This document shows positions 26,985-36,228 of a stretch of DNA of 64,000 nucleotides, piece by piece (position 1 is the first letter of the stretch; the number at the start of each line of letters is the position of its first letter). The notes beneath the pieces were generated by a model. It saw only the letters and a program-made list of their open reading frames with translations, was not told the DNA's origin and searched no databases. Both the position numbers and the translations under genes were made by a program. The stretch is from [Clostridium] innocuum (GTDB lineage: Bacteria; Bacillota_I; Bacilli_A; Erysipelotrichales; Erysipelotrichaceae). The DNA is taken from contig CP048838.1 in assembly GCA_012317185.1 (NCBI GenBank), forward strand, positions 1,550,001 through 1,614,000, read 5' to 3'.

Positions 26985-27716
26985 TTAGTCTGCTGTTTTC
27001 TGACGGACAAGCTCAAAGGCGAAGATTGCCGTAGATGCCGCTGCCGTCATGGCATTGCGGAAATCCTGACGATAGGGAATAAACAGATTCTGGTCGCTGT
27101 GATTTTGCACATGCTTACTCAACCCGCGCATCTCACCGCCGATTGCCAGACACAGCTTTAAAGGAAAGGCATAGTCATACAGGGAGATTGCATCCTTGCG
27201 CTGTGCACATATAAGCTGTATGTCTGCCTGCTTCATTTCATGAAGCAGAGCCTCCATATCCGTTGCGACAATCAGATTCAGATATTCACTGGCGCCTGCA
27301 CTGGCTTTGGTAACAACTCCTGCAGCAGTAGTCCAGTTCCGCGGTGGAATGATGACGCCGTCGCAGCCTGCCGCATACAGCGTACGCAGTATGTAGCCGA
27401 AATTAAAGGGATCCTCCACCCCCTCGATCAGTGCCAGAAAAACTGAATCCTTTTCAGCGACAGCCTGCAGTGTCTGAAAGCTGCGCTCCCCGCAAAGTGC
27501 CAGCAGCCCGCCATGCGTTTTTCCCTGTGCAAGCTCATCAATGGCTTCCCGGCTGTTTTGTTCGATCGGGATATTGCGCTGTGCTGCCTGACGAAGAATA
27601 AAGGCGGTATCGCGATCCTTTTTCTTCTCATCGACCATGATTTTTATGATATCCCGCTTCTGAGCGAGTAAAACGGCTTTTACAGAGATATTCCCCTCTA
27701 CGATATATTGTTCCAT
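26985..27716 (-). CDS. SpoU/TrmH-family RNA 2'-O-methyltransferase
   Basis: A 243-aa SPOUT methyltransferase. Motif 1 is EGVEDPFNFGYILRTLYAAG, motif 2 is LAIGGEMRGLS and motif 3 is IPYRQDFRNAMTAAASTAI, forming the knotted SAM site. The N-terminal ~75 residues resemble the substrate-binding domain of RlmB-type enzymes (GKTHGGLLAL). It methylates a ribose in rRNA or tRNA; the target cannot be told. Motif 1 has F where N[L] is usual (DPFNFG versus DPxNLG). It is divergent from nadE. Confidence 0.85.
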   Translation of the reverse strand: MEQYIVEGNISVKAVLLAQKRDIIKIMVDEKKKDRDTAFILRQAAQRNIPIEQNSREAIDELAQGKTHGGLLALCGERSFQTLQAVAEKDSVFLALIEGVEDPFNFGYILRTLYAAGCDGVIIPPRNWTTAAGVVTKASAGASEYLNLIVATDMEALLHEMKQADIQLICAQRKDAISLYDYAFPLKLCLAIGGEMRGLSKHVQNHSDQNLFIPYRQDFRNAMTAAASTAIFAFELVRQKTAD

Positions 27717-27838
27717 ACAACAACCTCACTTTTCCTGTTTCTATATTATATAGGAGATGCCGCAACTTTAAAAGGGAATTCTTCAATTCTCGTACGATTC
27801 ATGGTATGATACTCATGTTGAAGATGAGGAGGGATATC

Positions 27839-29488
27839 ATGAAGGTTGCCGTTGTGACCATGCATGTCAAACAGGGAAAATGTGAGGAAAACGTTTCCTA
27901 TATGAAACAGATGATTCAGAAGGCCAGAGAGGAACAGGCGGATATGATCGTATTTCCGCAGAATGCCGTCAGCGGATATCTGCTCGGTGATCAGTGGCTG
28001 GATGATGACTGGTGCCGCTATGTGGACAGCTTCAATGAAGCACTGCTTGCGGAAAGTGAGGATATTGCCATTGTCTGGGGAAATATCCGCTATCGCAATC
28101 GCAGAAGATTCAATGCGGCATTTTTTGCGTATCGCAAGCAGACGCATATGCGGGTTAAGCGGAATACGCCCTATATGGATGATGCGCGCTATTTCGAGGA
28201 AAACCCGATCAACAGCGCCATTGAATTTAAGGGACACGTCTTTGCATTGAATTTTGGACGTGAGGTTCAGTTAACAGATATCAATATCAATCTGGATGCC
28301 GCAATGTACGAGCTTGATCAGACATACAGCTTAAAGGGCAATGTCATTTATGCCAATGCCCTCGGTATGCAGAACAGTGGCAAGGATGTTGTGGTCATGG
28401 CCGGAGGCAGCGGTGTCCGCATGCAGAAGAAAACCATTTATCAGGCTGCTTGGTTTCATGAGGAAATGCAGATTGTAGATCTTGCGGAAACAAGGGAAGT
28501 GGAATCCACACAGCCGCAGCTGCTGGATGCGCTGCTTCTGGGAATCCGGGATTTTGATGCGCAGATATTTAATCGTGCAATTCCCTGGATCGTCGGTATG
28601 AGCGGTGGGTTGGACAGCAGTGTGACGGCTGCACTACTGGTTGCCGCCCTGGGGCCAAAACGTGTTTACGGCTATAACATAGCAACACGCCACAACAGTA
28701 CGACGACCATTTCCAATGCTGCTGCGGAGGCGAAGGCTCTGGGCATTGCATATCAGGAGGGAAACATGGAAACACTCGTGCAGGCAAGTGTTGAGCTGTT
28801 TCATAAGGAATACGGCTACGCGGTGGAAGCAATGCCTTCGCTGGTAATGGAAAATGTACAGGCACGCTCCCGCGGTTATCTGTTAAGCGGCTTTGCAGGT
28901 ATTCTTGGCGGTGTTGTTGTGAATAATGGGAATAAGGTGGAAACCGCTCTGGGCTATTGTACCCTCTACGGGGACAGCATCGGGGCATTGTCGCTCATCG
29001 GTGATTTGACCAAGGTGCAGCTGTTTGATTTGTCAAAAGCATTGAATGCGCACTTCGGCAAAGAGGTGGTGCCGCTGAATCTGCTGCCGTGCGTGCATGA
29101 GCATGGGGTGGATTGGACAATGCCGCCGAGTGCGGAATTGAAGGATGCACAGTTTGATCCGATGAAATGGTTCTATCATGATTATCTCATCGAGCATCTG
29201 GGTACAGACCTCAGCCTTCGCTCATTTATGGAGAGCTATGCAGACGGCAGTATCTGGAAGCAGGACATTGCACGCTGGATGAAATATTATCATCTCGATG
29301 ACCCGGATGCCTTTTTAAAGGATTTGGAGTGGCTGCTGACCACCAGGGCAAAAAACGCTTTCAAGCGTCTTCAGCTGCCACCGCTGTTAAGCGTGCATAA
29401 ACGAACACTGGCCAATACGAGGGAAGCGCAGATGCGTGAGGACCGCTATGTGTTTGAAGAGCTGAAGCAGAGGATCCTGAATGACTAA
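27839..29488 (+). CDS. nadE: NAD+ synthetase with degenerate nitrilase (glutaminase) domain
   Basis: A 549-aa NadE of the long, glutamine-dependent layout. Residues about 1-230 form a nitrilase-like domain and the synthetase begins near IVGMSGGLDSS (P-loop 255-261). It makes NAD from deamido-NAD. In the first domain the catalytic Glu position reads FPQN (Q41), a Lys remains at 107, and the region where the nucleophilic Cys belongs (VFALNFGRE, 134-141) has none; the only cysteines nearby are C15 and C59. The domain looks unable to release ammonia from glutamine. GAGGAGGG precedes ATG 27839. Confidence 0.85.
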   Translation: MKVAVVTMHVKQGKCEENVSYMKQMIQKAREEQADMIVFPQNAVSGYLLGDQWLDDDWCRYVDSFNEALLAESEDIAIVWGNIRYRNRRRFNAAFFAYRKQTHMRVKRNTPYMDDARYFEENPINSAIEFKGHVFALNFGREVQLTDININLDAAMYELDQTYSLKGNVIYANALGMQNSGKDVVVMAGGSGVRMQKKTIYQAAWFHEEMQIVDLAETREVESTQPQLLDALLLGIRDFDAQIFNRAIPWIVGMSGGLDSSVTAALLVAALGPKRVYGYNIATRHNSTTTISNAAAEAKALGIAYQEGNMETLVQASVELFHKEYGYAVEAMPSLVMENVQARSRGYLLSGFAGILGGVVVNNGNKVETALGYCTLYGDSIGALSLIGDLTKVQLFDLSKALNAHFGKEVVPLNLLPCVHEHGVDWTMPPSAELKDAQFDPMKWFYHDYLIEHLGTDLSLRSFMESYADGSIWKQDIARWMKYYHLDDPDAFLKDLEWLLTTRAKNAFKRLQLPPLLSVHKRTLANTREAQMREDRYVFEELKQRILND

Positions 29489-29557
29489 TACTTTCGAATT
29501 TGTAAGAAATGAAACAGAATTTTCATGATAGAATAGATAGGGATGGAGGCGATTTAT

Positions 29558-30760
29558 ATGAAATTTAGATTAACCGAGGACATGAGAAAGAAAATATGGC
29601 TGTATGTGATTGTGATCGCCATAGGAATCAGCATATATTTCGCTTTCGATAAAATTGATTTCATCATTCGCTCACTCAGACGCGTCTGTTCTCTGACAAC
29701 ACCGTTTATCCTTGGATTTGCGATAGCATTTCTGTTAAATAAACCGATGGAGCTGATTGAAGTAAAGCTGCTTGGAAGGCTCCGCATGAAGCCGCAGCAT
29801 AAACGAAGCATTGCCGCCGTACTGGCAGTTCTGCTTGGAATCATCATTGTATGTGCCTTTCTGGCACTGCTGCTGCCGCAGCTGTTTGACAGCATCTTTT
29901 CCCTGGTGAAGGCATTTCCGGGCTATGTGGAGGATTTCCAGAAATTTGCATTGGATTTTGTTGAAAAGTATGCCATTGATACCCAGCAGGTCACCAATTA
30001 CATTACGGATACCGATTTCTTTGAAAAGCTTACCGGCTTTGTAACGGATGCACTACCGCAGATGGCAAAGGCCACCTATGCCTTTGGAAGCACACTGCTG
30101 AACATCCTGCTGAGTATTATGGCTGGTCTGTATATGCTGATCGACAAGGAACGTCTGTCCGGCTATGCAAAAAAAATCAACTATGCACTGTTTCCGAAGG
30201 AAATCAGCGAGTATCTGCATCGTATGGTACTGGCAAGCGGTGATATCTTCAATAACTTTATCGTGGGAAAGGCGATCGATTCCCTGATCATCGGAATCCT
30301 CTGCTATATCGGATCTCTGATTTTTCAGTTTCCGTATGCACTGCTGTTATCGGTGATCGTCGGTGTTACCAATATGATTCCGGTATTCGGACCGTTTATC
30401 GGTGCTGTACCGGGGATTGTAATTCTCTTCATCATACATCCGATTACCGCATTATACTTTGCACTCTTTGTCTTCGCCCTGCAGCAGTTTGACGGCAATA
30501 TTCTGGGACCGCTGATTCTGGGGGATAAGCTGGGACTGCCTAGTATCGGTATTCTGTTCTCCGTCTGTGTAGGGGGCGGACTGTTCGGTATCATCGGTAT
30601 GTTTATCGGTGTACCATGCTTTGCTGTGATTTATATGGCGGTGAAGGAATTTGTAAATTACCGTTTAAAGAAAAAAGAAATTGATCTGGAGAGTATTTCC
30701 AGAGAAATGAAGAAGGAAGCGCTGGAGATTGAAGAGCGTATGGAGCAATTGGAAGAATAA
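29558..30760 (+). CDS. AI-2E family transporter (PerM-like permease)
   Basis: A 400-aa membrane protein of the AI-2E/UPF0118 family with about eight helices. It has the N-terminal pair, a long periplasmic-type loop (about 120-190), then GNFNNF-like IFNNFIVGKAIDSLIIG, VGVTNMIPVFGPFIGAVPG and FDGNILGPLILGDKLGL, all family signatures. It ends in a charged coiled-coil tail (EALEIEERMEQLEE). ATG 29558 has GGAGG eight bases before. Some members are Na/H antiporters, so the substrate is open. Confidence 0.9.
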   Translation: MKFRLTEDMRKKIWLYVIVIAIGISIYFAFDKIDFIIRSLRRVCSLTTPFILGFAIAFLLNKPMELIEVKLLGRLRMKPQHKRSIAAVLAVLLGIIIVCAFLALLLPQLFDSIFSLVKAFPGYVEDFQKFALDFVEKYAIDTQQVTNYITDTDFFEKLTGFVTDALPQMAKATYAFGSTLLNILLSIMAGLYMLIDKERLSGYAKKINYALFPKEISEYLHRMVLASGDIFNNFIVGKAIDSLIIGILCYIGSLIFQFPYALLLSVIVGVTNMIPVFGPFIGAVPGIVILFIIHPITALYFALFVFALQQFDGNILGPLILGDKLGLPSIGILFSVCVGGGLFGIIGMFIGVPCFAVIYMAVKEFVNYRLKKKEIDLESISREMKKEALEIEERMEQLEE

Positions 30761-30817
30761 AGGCAAGCGGGGATTCTGTGTTCAACAGGCACCGCTTTTC
30801 TTTTGGGAGGATCATAT

Positions 30818-31326
30818 TCTGAAAACAGATAGATGCAGTATATATGAAATAAAGGAATCGGATTTGGCGGATGTACGAATTCTTTTTACAGATGATGAGG
30901 TACGTACCTATCTTGGTGGTGCTTATGATAAGGCCAGTGCAGAGGAAAAGCTCCGCAATATGATGATGGGGATAGACAATCAGGGCTTTACAGTGCGCAG
31001 GACAAGTGATTCTGATTGAAATCGGACCTTATCATAATGGCATGGAGCAGGAGATTTCCTATCAGTTTGCACCGGAGGTTTGGGGACAGGGCTATGCGAA
31101 AGAGGCAATCCAGGCTGTTCTTGTATTTCTTTCAGAACAGGGAACGCTGGAAAGCATTATAGCAGAAACGCAAAAGAAAAACATTCGCTCATGCAGACTG
31201 CTGGAGGCTCTGGGCTTCAAAAAGCGGGAATCTTTGATACGCTTTCACCAGCCGCAGATGGTATATGGGAAGCGGTTATGCAAAAATATCAAAGCGTATA
31301 AGGCATTCAATGAAAAGCTTGAATAG
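30818..31326 (+). pseudogene. Frameshifted GNAT acetyltransferase
   Basis: The first half (KTDRCSIYEIKESDLADVRI, to about 31000) and second half (IEIGPYHNGMEQEISYQF..., from about 31007) are in different frames. Together they read as a RimJ/RimL-type N-acetyltransferase, with the CoA region VWGQGYAKEAIQA in the second half. A frameshift near 30995-31010 separates them. The 5' end has GGGAGG but then ATT-CTG instead of ATG, so the start codon also looks lost. A sequencing error cannot be excluded. Confidence 0.65.
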
Positions 31327-31399
31327 AAGTAAGCGGATAATACTTGTATGCAGTATAGGATGGTGAATGGGGAATCTCCTGAATCGGATAAGGAAAAGA

Positions 31400-31445
31400 G
31401 GCTTCTAAAGCATTGCATGTACGCAATGGTTTAAGAAGCCTTTTA
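31400..31445 (+). terminator. Terminator after the GNAT remnant
   Basis: Long stem GGCTTCTAAA / TTTAAGAAGCC with an inner CATTGC/GCAATG stem, then TTTTAT. Confidence 0.75.
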
Positions 31446-31916
31446 TCATCTGTTACGATGAGACTCTATAAAGGTTTTGAACATCCTGATTTAGCGGATA
31501 CCGGGGTTCCATGAGCCGTCTTTCTTTGCATTGGATATTTCCAGTGTCTTTTCATAGGCGAAGATACCCTTTAGATGGTGCATCTGGAACCGTTCGCAGA
31601 AGTAGTCGCATTTGCATAAAAGCAGATAATAGATTGGCAGGCCACAGCCATACACATCACCTCTGTCTTTAAGTATAGCATGCACCTGAGCAAAAAGACA
31701 CCTTGTATTCCTTAATCCTGTGAAGGGTTTATCATAGACTGCAGGCAGGGAGTATCAGAAAGTAAGGTGTTCATTTGAAGCACTTCCTGCAGATTGCTGT
31801 AAATTTGATAACAGCCGGTATGCATAGGAGGCGCATACCGGTTCAGCATTTGACTGTATACATAAGTAGGACCCTATAAACGGATATATCAGACATAGCT
31901 GAAAAAGGAAGGGATG

Positions 31917-31938
31917 AAAAAAGACACCATTCGGTGTC
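31917..31938 (-). terminator. Terminator of Na/Pi cotransporter gene 1
   Basis: Minus-strand stem GACACC-GAAT-GGTGTC followed by six Ts, immediately after the stop codon at 31939. Confidence 0.85.
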
Positions 31939-33606
31939 TCAGGCTGCAGACAGGGCAGGGTCGCTTTGTATAGCCTCATCACTCAGTGTGAAGTTACAGC
32001 GCTTGGCTTCCTGAATGATGTTCATGATATGATCGGATACACGCTCCACATCTGTAAGGATTTCAGAATAGATGACACAATCCAAGACATTGACCTTTTT
32101 CTCCATCAGTCGCTCAATCTGTGCCTGTCGATAGCTTGCGGTCAGCTCGTCAATGCGATCCTCGATCCGTTCGATTTTTTCAAAGCATTCATCCTGAGAA
32201 TCCAGGCTGTAGGTTGACAGCAGTGAGAAGCTCTTGGAAAGAAGGGAAGCCAGCTGATGCAATTCATCCTCTATGTATTTTGAGCTGGAAAGCTTATTAT
32301 CCTCATCGGTGGAATACTGTATGATATTGATTGCATGATCGCCGATCCGCTCGATGTCGGAAAAGCATTTGTATAAGGCGTTGCAGGTCGTGGAATCAGA
32401 CTCATTCATTTTCAGAGAGCTGACCAGCGTCATATAATTGGTGATTTCGTAATTGATATAATCAATGCGTTTCTCGCGCTTTTTAATTTTCTCCAGACTG
32501 AAGGCATTCCCGCATAAGGCATCCATGGATTCTGCAAGATTTGTTTCTGCCAGCTGGAGCATTGCCATTGCTTCCTTACGTAAAGAGGAAATGGCGATCG
32601 GCACGGAACCGATATTGTCCTCATCTACAAAGGTGAGCGGTATGTTGTAGCCTGCATCCTCAATTTCCTCCTGCTTCACAGGAAGGATTACCTGCGCAAG
32701 CTTGGCAAGACGGGAACCGAACGGTATCAGCAGCAGCGTGGTGGCGATATTGAATATCGTATGTGTATTGGCAATCTGTGCCGCCGGATTGGAGGTAACA
32801 CTTTCCATCCAGGATACAAACGGAACAAGAGCCGCAAACGCCATGAAGACAATTGTACCGATAATGTTAAAGGACAGGTGAATAATGGTTGCCCGCTTGG
32901 CATTTCGATTGGCGCCAAGTGATGCCAGTACCGATGTGATGCAGGTACCGATATTCTGTCCGAAAATGATATAGATGGCACTGCTTAACGGAATCAGACC
33001 GCTGACAGCCAGTGCCTGCAGGATACCGACGGAAGCAGAGGAGCTCTGAATCAGAGCAGTGAAGCCAGCGCCCAGCAGAATTGCCAGAACAGGGTTGGAA
33101 ATTGTTGTCATGGCATGAATGAATGCCTCACTTTGCTGTAACGGAACCATGGCATCCTTCATCATATCCATACCGATGAATAAGATACCAAGACCGGCAA
33201 AGATCTCGCCGAAGGCATTGACCTTCTTGCCTTTGAGAAACGTGACCAGTACAACACCGAAGATAGCCACAAGCGGTGCGATCTTGGATGCATCCAGGGC
33301 AATCAGCTGTCCGGTGATCGTCGTACCGATATTGGCACCCATGATGATCCAGACTGCCTGATTCAATGTCATCAGCTGTGAATTCACAAAGCCGACAACC
33401 ATAACGGTAGTGGCAGAAGAGCTCTGGATTACTGCTGTGATGGCCGCTCCCACGATAATGCCCAGAAAACGGTTGCTGGTCAGTCTTTCCAGAATGGTTT
33501 TCATACGATCTCCCGCAGCCCCCTCCAGACCGGAGCTCATCATATGCATACCATACAGGAACAGGGCAAGACCCCCGAATAATTTCAGAATACTATCAAA
33601 TGTCAT
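31939..33606 (-). CDS. Na+/phosphate cotransporter with PhoU-like domain (paralogue 1)
   Basis: A 555-aa NptA/YjbB-type protein. The membrane half carries two inverted QSSSAT repeats, AVIQSSSATTVMVVGFVN and ALIQSSSASVGIL, which form the Na/Pi site. From about residue 340 a PhoU-like helical domain follows (IERIGDHAINIIQY, DVERVSDHIMNII), probably for regulation. It imports or exports phosphate. It is a close paralogue of the product at 34331-36004. Upstream lies a repeated TTAACA element (33689-33705). AGGAGG-type site AACAGGAGG precedes the start. Confidence 0.92.
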   Translation of the reverse strand: MTFDSILKLFGGLALFLYGMHMMSSGLEGAAGDRMKTILERLTSNRFLGIIVGAAITAVIQSSSATTVMVVGFVNSQLMTLNQAVWIIMGANIGTTITGQLIALDASKIAPLVAIFGVVLVTFLKGKKVNAFGEIFAGLGILFIGMDMMKDAMVPLQQSEAFIHAMTTISNPVLAILLGAGFTALIQSSSASVGILQALAVSGLIPLSSAIYIIFGQNIGTCITSVLASLGANRNAKRATIIHLSFNIIGTIVFMAFAALVPFVSWMESVTSNPAAQIANTHTIFNIATTLLLIPFGSRLAKLAQVILPVKQEEIEDAGYNIPLTFVDEDNIGSVPIAISSLRKEAMAMLQLAETNLAESMDALCGNAFSLEKIKKREKRIDYINYEITNYMTLVSSLKMNESDSTTCNALYKCFSDIERIGDHAINIIQYSTDEDNKLSSSKYIEDELHQLASLLSKSFSLLSTYSLDSQDECFEKIERIEDRIDELTASYRQAQIERLMEKKVNVLDCVIYSEILTDVERVSDHIMNIIQEAKRCNFTLSDEAIQSDPALSAA

Positions 33607-33688
33607 GAATACATAACCTCCTGTTCGAGTATTGTTACGAACATAGTTTTAGTATATCGGGAAACAGATATTCATACAATATAGGTTT

Positions 33689-33705
33689 TGTTAAGACTCT
33701 GTTAA
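33689..33705 (-). promoter_or_regulatory. Pho-box-like direct repeat upstream of Na/Pi gene 1
   Basis: On the minus strand two exact TTAACA hexamers are separated by five bases (11-bp period). This matches the PhoP-binding TT[ACT]ACA repeat pattern known from Bacillus, which usually has four units; I see two. Control by PhoPR is inferred. Confidence 0.45.
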
Positions 33706-34330
33706 TAATTAACACAAAATATTTATAAATCTCATTTGAAACCGTTTTCCAATCGAAAATGTAATATAACGGTTAAGATTTGCAGTGAAATGACTGCATG
33801 AGTTGATGTCTTCGCTATCGCTGTAAACAGTAAGCAGGCTGTGATGGAAATACGGAAAATCAAAAAGCCTGCATCTATATCGAGGGAACAAATGTAGGTG
33901 CTGTATTGGTTCTTTCTAATTTGGGGTGTATGCAAAAGGGAGACTTCAGCTTCTATTGATACATACAATAGTGATGAAGTCTCCTGTTTTATATTACCCT
34001 ACAATCGAGAAAGAACCGCTGTATTGCCTGCATGTGGAAAATGCGGTATCTGTGCACGATAAGAGCTGGTGTCTGTTTATGAAATATCGAAGGGATATTT
34101 GAATACGGCTGAAATTGAATTTAGGAAAGAACTGCAGCTGCAGTTGTGAAGTATGCGGTTTTCCTGTTCATAAGGATGGTGTTGTGATGCACATGCAAAG
34201 TAAATGCCAATAGCTTCCGAAAAAATAAAGCTACACACTGTTTTTTACCCAATGCTGACGCGTTCATCAGCTTTCCATACAAACAGTCTCTGTATACAGC
34301 GTTCCTGTTTTACTACCGTTGTAAGTTTTA
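33706..34330. other. Gap between the two Na/Pi genes
   Basis: No gene seen. It contains the 110-nt palindromic repeat copy A (33908-34017) and an inverted GCAGGCT / AGCCTGC pair around 33834-33870. The rest is AT-rich and has no convincing reading frame. Confidence 0.5.
33908..34017. repeat. ~110-nt palindromic repeat, copy A
   Basis: Perfect 10-bp ends GGTTCTTTCT / AGAAAGAACC enclose a perfect 10-bp hairpin GGAGACTTCA / TGAAGTCTCC and a 6-bp hairpin CTATTG / CAATAG. Related copies are at 51553-51663 and 61012-61125, all in the same orientation. The layout suggests a MITE or a structured RNA element. Confidence 0.75.
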
Positions 34331-36004
34331 TTATGCAGCACATTCCTGAATCAGCGGCATATCCTTTAATTCCTCGTCATTCAAGGTAAAGCTGCAGCGG
34401 CGGCATTCTTCAATAATATTTATGATATGGTCGCTGACACGTTCGATATCTGTCATGATTTCCGAGTAGATAACACAATCTCTCGCATGTATCTGCTTAT
34501 GCACCATGCGTTCGATCTGCCGGTTTCTGAATTCTGCCGTTAATTCATCAATACGGGCCTCTATGCGTTCTATTTTCAAAAGACTTTCATCCTGTGATTC
34601 CAAACGGTTGGTATACAACAGCTGGAAGCTTTTATCCAGCAGCTCCTCCAGCTGCTTCAGCTCCTCACGAATCACACCGACATCCTGCAGACGCTCCTTT
34701 TCATTTTTGGTGTATTGCAGAATATTGATTGCATGATCTCCTATGCGTTCGATATCCGCATAGCATTTAAACAGTGCATTGATTGTATTGGATGCAGTGG
34801 GATTCATAGGCAGGGTGGATACAGAGGTCATATAATCGGAAATCTGATAATTGATGGAATCGATCCGCTTTTCACGCTTTTCGATATCCTGTATGCTACA
34901 TGCTTCTTGACAAACGCCGTGCAGTGCTTCGATCAAATTGGTCTGTGCCATTTTCAGCATCGCCAGCGCTTCCTTGCGCAGGGAGGAGATGGCAATCGGA
35001 ACACTGCCAATATTATTGACATCAACAAAGGCAAGCGGCAGATTTGCTTCATCCCTTTGATACTCTTCTTTGCGTATCGGCATCAGCAGCTGTGCGAGAT
35101 GAGCCAGACGGTTTCCAAACGGCAATAGAATCAGGGTTGTTACGATATTGAAAATCGTATGGGTATTGGCGATCTGTGCCGCCGGGTTTGCAGTGATTTC
35201 ACACATCCAGTCCACAAACGGAAAGATATGGATAAAGCAGAAGAACAGCATGGTTCCGATAATATTAAAGGATAAGTGAATAATGGTTGTCCGCTTGGCA
35301 TTTCGGTTCGCACTCAGGGATGCCAGCACGGCGGTAATGCAGGTACCGATATTCTGTCCGAAGATGATATAAATCGAGCTGGACAGTGGAATCAGTCCGC
35401 TCAAAGCCAGAGCCTGTAATATTCCAACGGATGCGGAGGAGCTTTGAATCAGTGCAGTAAAGCCGGCTCCCAGAGCAATCGCAAGCAGCGGATTGGAAAT
35501 GGAGGTCATGGCATTCAGGAATACAGGAGAGTCCTGCAGCGGTGTCATGGAATTGGACATCATATCCATACCGATAAACAATATTCCAAGCCCTGCGAGA
35601 ATGTCTCCAATGGAATTGATGCGCTTTCCTTTCAGGAAGGTCACCATGACAACACCGATGATGGCAACCAGCGGGGCAATGCGGGAGGCATCCAGGGCAA
35701 TCAGCTGCCCGGTAATCGTCGTGCCGATATTGGCCCCCATAATAATCCAGACTGCCTGATTCAGCGTCATCAGTCCGCTGTTCACAAAGCCGACAACCAT
35801 AACGGTTGTGGCAGAGGAGCTTTGGATAACGGCAGTGATGCCGGCTCCTACGGCAACACCGAGCAGGCGGTTGCTGGTCAGCTTTTCCAGAATGGCTTTC
35901 ATGCGGTCCCCGGCAGCCGTTTCCAGACCGACACTCATCATATGCATTCCATATAGGAACAGTGCCAGACCTCCCAACAGAGATAATACATTTTGAATGG
36001 TCAT
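34331..36004 (-). CDS. Na+/phosphate cotransporter with PhoU-like domain (paralogue 2)
   Basis: A 557-aa paralogue of the 31939-33606 product with the same plan: two QSSSA motifs (AVIQSSSATTVMVVGFVN, ALIQSSSASVGIL) and a C-terminal PhoU-like domain (IERIGDHAINILQY, DIERVSDHIINII). Much of the membrane half is nearly identical between the two, so this is a tandem duplication that has diverged mainly in the cytoplasmic tail. A TTAACA-type repeat lies upstream at 36077-36093. Both genes face the same way but have separate upstream regions. Confidence 0.92.
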   Translation of the reverse strand: MTIQNVLSLLGGLALFLYGMHMMSVGLETAAGDRMKAILEKLTSNRLLGVAVGAGITAVIQSSSATTVMVVGFVNSGLMTLNQAVWIIMGANIGTTITGQLIALDASRIAPLVAIIGVVMVTFLKGKRINSIGDILAGLGILFIGMDMMSNSMTPLQDSPVFLNAMTSISNPLLAIALGAGFTALIQSSSASVGILQALALSGLIPLSSSIYIIFGQNIGTCITAVLASLSANRNAKRTTIIHLSFNIIGTMLFFCFIHIFPFVDWMCEITANPAAQIANTHTIFNIVTTLILLPFGNRLAHLAQLLMPIRKEEYQRDEANLPLAFVDVNNIGSVPIAISSLRKEALAMLKMAQTNLIEALHGVCQEACSIQDIEKREKRIDSINYQISDYMTSVSTLPMNPTASNTINALFKCYADIERIGDHAINILQYTKNEKERLQDVGVIREELKQLEELLDKSFQLLYTNRLESQDESLLKIERIEARIDELTAEFRNRQIERMVHKQIHARDCVIYSEIMTDIERVSDHIINIIEECRRCSFTLNDEELKDMPLIQECAA

Positions 36005-36076
36005 ACATCATCGCTTCCTTTCCTTATCAAGTCGGCTTTAGTATAAATAACGAAGGAAAAAGAAACAAGCAGGTTT

Positions 36077-36093
36077 CGTTAACATTTTGTTAA
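36077..36093 (-). promoter_or_regulatory. Pho-box-like direct repeat upstream of Na/Pi gene 2
   Basis: On the minus strand TTAACA, five bases, TTAACG: the same 11-bp-period pattern as at 33689-33705, at a similar distance from its gene. Confidence 0.4.
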
Positions 36094-36191
36094 AACAGAG
36101 AAATACGCTTACGAAATCTTAACAAATTCCACCGTTTATGAATTTGCTGTTTCAAAAGTATAAATAAATTATTAACACAGACAAAGCGAAT

Positions 36192-36222
36192 AAAAAAAAG
36201 CCGCCTGTCACTGACAGACGAC
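36192..36222 (-). terminator. Terminator of glutamine synthetase gene
   Basis: Minus-strand stem GTCGTCTGTCA / TGACAGGCGGC followed by eight Ts. Confidence 0.85.
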
Positions 36223-36228
36223 GCAATG

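Larger units (their letters stand above)
31327..31938. other. Non-coding gap with two terminators
   Basis: A hairpin GGCTTCT...AGAAGCC with an inner GCATTGC/GCAATG stem and a TTTT tail (31400-31445) ends the GNAT transcript. Between 31480 and 31690 the minus strand holds a short unsupported frame. A minus-strand terminator GACACC/GGTGTC with T-run (31917-31938) abuts the next gene. I see no real gene. Confidence 0.5.

Noticed and set aside
31491..31685. Short minus-strand frame ending in a charged region
   Set aside because: No start signal and no family resemblance; I could not support even a gene remnant.
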